A stretch of 64,000 nt of DNA from Lithospermum erythrorhizon (Eukaryota > Streptophyta > Magnoliopsida > Boraginales > Boraginaceae). The notes under the pieces were generated by a model that worked only from the letters and a program-made list of their open reading frames with translations, searched no databases and was not told the origin of the DNA. The position numbers were made by a program, and so were the translations under genes. Positions 61,058 to 64,000 of the stretch are shown here, piece after piece. Numbering within the stretch: the first letter of the stretch is position 1; each line of letters opens with the position of its first letter. The stretch spans positions 62,001 through 126,000 of the forward strand of contig JADFUC010000598.1 of the NCBI GenBank assembly GCA_019722365.1, written 5' to 3'.

Positions 61058-62311
61058 TAGTATGAGGTTATTGAAGTTGGAGTAACAAGTCAATTGTGAA
61101 GTCAGCAATGGAAACGTCAATGCTTACAACGCCATTGATGTTTCTATGTTGCACATTTTCATCATCTGTGTTGTTATCTAATGAAATTTGGTTAATTTTC
61201 AAAATTCTCATTTCTGGAGTTTTTTCATATCAATGTTCAATCATTCATTCTTAATTGTATTTTAAGACTTCGAACTAATCATAATGATAATCTTGAACTA
61301 CTTTATATTAGAAATACATTTTGAAATATTATTACATGAATGACATCATCTTCAACGTATTTGGTGCGATTTTTTAACTTTTGTCACCACATCGCATTTT
61401 TCGATTTCGTTCGATGCGAGTAGTGCAAGCTGATTGTCAATTTTAATTTGTTGTCGGTATGGTTCGATACAATTCAGAGCTACTCTTTTTTCCTTCAAAA
61501 TATAGTTTATATATAATATCATTCATATATAATTAATTTTTCTTTTTTGTTCGGGTTTTTTTGGTAGGATTCATACAATTTGAACCATCAACTCAAACCT
61601 TCTAATAAAGTTATTTGAGTCGAACCCTATCAAACATTTTATTTAACTGACTCGATAAAAGGCCTAACAAAAAGTAATAATTTTAATTCAACGGCATATT
61701 TCAGTTGTAGTTACTTAATTAAAATGAAAATAAGGCAATTAACCAGTATGATAAATCTCACTAAGGTCGATCATATCAGTATGAACCTATTACTCAAATG
61801 TTCAAATAAAGAATTTATCCTAACTTAGAATATAAACAAACTTTAAATGATTAGTTTCTCCAAATTAATGTAGAACTAGTCAGCTACTTTACCCAGATTT
61901 TTTATTCTCCGTTCTTTAGTTTCACTTTGCCATAACACTATATTACTAATATTATTAAAGCTTCAATTGAAGCATGTCCAAAACAATCAACGAAGCCAAA
62001 GAACAATGGAACACAAGAAAGTAGTAAAGGACGTCCTGCCCAGTCGCACAAAGTGGTTGAATTAGCAAGCTGAAAGGAGTAAACAAAGAGAAATGGAACG
62101 CAAAAAAAAACCTACTACAACGAAGAGGGAAAATATTGCTACCGACGATCTATTTGCTCTTCTTAGCACAAACTTGTCATGGTGGTTTCTTACTCTGCAT
62201 CAGTGGATAAGTTAGATGTCAGTAAAATAAGCAACGATATGAATATTGAGATATTAAATTTGAAAGGAGTAAGGGATTCTCACATTGCTGCAGATGAATA
62301 TGATGACAACT
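61058..62311. other. Intergenic region with transposon-like debris and YTH gene 3' UTR
   Basis: 61355-61690 contains TTGGTGCGATTTTT, CGGTATGGTTCG and similar text resembling the CCG-rich elements above, but without clear ends. About 61900-62311 is the probable 3' UTR of the YTH gene. Confidence 0.35.
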
Positions 62312-64000
62312 TCAAGGGGATATCTTCATCCCATTAGGTGTAAAATGGTTTTCCCTCACTTCCAATGGTGAGCCATTGGAGGTATGTTTCCTTGATAATA
62401 TAGACACATTCTCACCCAAAAGTTTGACCTCTCCATTAGCCTTGGATCCAGGAGAAAGAGGAGAAGTCTCCGATAAGTTTAGATCGAGATCATTAGACTT
62501 GTTAGGTATCTCATTTTCTCCACTCTCTGTCGACACAGCTCCAAATTGATTCGAATCTCCAGCCTGCTTCAGATATTACATGTTAATATGTGGGTATTCA
62601 GTTCATGATAAACCACTTAAAAGGTGTAAGAGCTTCATAATGTGAAGTAGCGGGTTTGAAAAAACACAAGGATTTATAGCTCATGTTGCGAATGTAAGGC
62701 TGACCACCCAAAAAAAAAAACTTATAAAAACTAAAGGATGTAAAAGCTTCATGACGTAGATTAATAGTGTAGTATGTCGAAGTCTCTTGAAAGAAACACA
62801 TGATATTTTGTAGCCACTCTGGATATGTAACGCTGGCTCACAAGCACAAAACTTGTGTAGGCAAATAATAACAAAGATTTCTGGGACACCACAAAACCAT
62901 GAATTACCTGCATAGTAGTCTGACGTTGACAAGACTTCTTTTCCTGGATTACCTTTTGGCGGCCTTCATAGAAATCAAAGTCATCCAAAATGGATGTCTG
63001 GCTGGAGTAGCTTTTATAAATTTTCAGTACTTCTAAACCTTGCTCTAATCTGACCTGCAGATGTAGGCACCAAGAGCCAGTTAAGTAAAAAGAACAAGGT
63101 AACTCAAAGATCATCAATTGAAACAGAGTAACAGACCTCTTGAGTATCTCTGCTATTAGTGACAGGTTTATTTTCATTGTTCTCAAGAGTAATGTGTCTC
63201 AGACAGCTGTTAGGCAAGTCTTTGACTATGTGCCACTTCACAGGAAAGCAACCACTCCATTTATCTTGTTGCCAATATTCTACAGATCTGTCAAAGTCAA
63301 CAGGACCAACCATCTCAGCAAGACCAACAGATTGTCCACTCCCATTCACCTGAAATCACAACATCACGAATTTTAGTCAAGAGTTTAAAACTCCAAAAAG
63401 TTAAATTTGGGCCAGTGATGATCATTTAGAGCAACAGTTATACTTACTGAGAACAACAGAAAGACTGTGGATCCCTCAGAGTTTTCCTTAGCTTCCTTAT
63501 ATGCGGCATCAAGTTTCTTGTTTCCATTCGGTGTACTGGTCCACACCCCATATTTAATGCTCTTGTGTACATCATCCTCGGTATAAGATTTTATGACAAA
63601 GAACTTAGCATCTGAATATGTCTCAGGGAAGTCTTCTTTGTTATATTGGTCCCTGTATGGGAGAAGTGTCGAATTTTCCACATCACTTTCATCCCTCATC
63701 GGAAGACTCTGCCCCTTAACATCCGGAATCAATGGTTTGGAGTCTTTCTGGTCCTTGAGGCCCTTAGACCTAGGTCCCTTGTTTAGTTCATTCAAGCCAT
63801 CCAAAGACTCCTTGTTGTAGCCATATCCAACACGTGACCTGGATTTGTACTTGTTATCAACACTGAACCAGCCATTCCCAGCAATCCTAGGATAGTAACT
63901 GCTGGACATGAGACCTGGGCTTCTGTACATACTAGTGTATTGATCAAATGTTCTGTTGTTTGGATATATTTGATTCATATATCCGGATCGTGCAGAACCT
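62312..64000 (-). CDS. YTH-domain m6A reader of the ECT family, 3' half
   Basis: Four exons, minus strand: 63448-64000 (runs off the window), 63137-63349, 62908-63054 and 62312-62563, joined in phase 0 (donors GTAAGT, GTCTGT, GTAATT; all acceptors CAG). The YTH domain starts at [20 protein letters not shown] and includes the cage Trp of [16 protein letters not shown] joined to [19 protein letters not shown], the two further cage Trp in [20 protein letters not shown], and [18 protein letters not shown] proteins bind N6-methyladenosine in mRNA; plant ECT members act in the cytoplasm in leaf and organ growth. The N-terminal part visible here is Tyr/Ser/Asn-rich and disordered, as usual for ECTs. 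The C-terminal tail ends [10 protein letters not shown]. All key residues are present, so the gene looks intact. Confidence 0.93.

Overview
The window is nuclear DNA from a flowering plant, almost certainly a eudicot. It is AT-rich, its genes carry GT-AG introns, and it holds plant-specific families: B3/REM transcription factor, potato-type inhibitor I, an ECT-type YTH protein, and Athila, Tat, chromovirus, copia, LINE and hAT elements. The species cannot be named from this sequence. Many of the listed open frames start at non-ATG codons, and most are chance frames.

Layout. 1-9.1 kb is a gene-bearing arm: a two-domain B3 gene (+, 2292-3735), an orphan copy of its 3' end (4233-4401), an uncharacterised multi-exon gene (-, about 5210-6945) and a non-autonomous DNA element (8321-9114). 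9.6-20.6 kb is a decayed Tat-lineage LTR element (+) with gag and protease remnants but no reverse transcriptase or integrase that I can find. 21.1-31.5 kb is an Athila LTR retrotransposon (-) with both LTRs, a tRNA-Asp primer site, gag, protease, RT, RNase H and integrase remnants. 31.5-36 kb is AT-rich and contains an inverted-repeat element and a small intact-looking potato inhibitor I gene (+, 35102-35506). 36.2-51.8 kb is one L1-type LINE (+) split into three pieces, first by a hAT transposon (40081-43632) and again by a deleted chromovirus (about 44555-50820). 52-60 kb holds small DNA elements, a pair of diverged 0.4 kb direct duplicates and a truncated Ty1-copia gag (-). 60.5-61.0 kb is a broken short-chain dehydrogenase. 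62.3-64.0 kb is the 3' half of a YTH-domain m6A-reader gene (-) that continues past the right edge.

How it fits together. Only the B3 gene, the inhibitor gene, the YTH gene and possibly the unknown minus-strand gene look functional. Most of the rest is layered mobile DNA with frameshifts and stops. I found no operon-like or defence-type gene system. The most distinctive points are the inhibitor with proline at the predicted reactive-site position, the in-frame 43-residue duplication in the B3 linker, the three-layer LINE/hAT/chromovirus nest, and the Tat element reduced to gag and protease.
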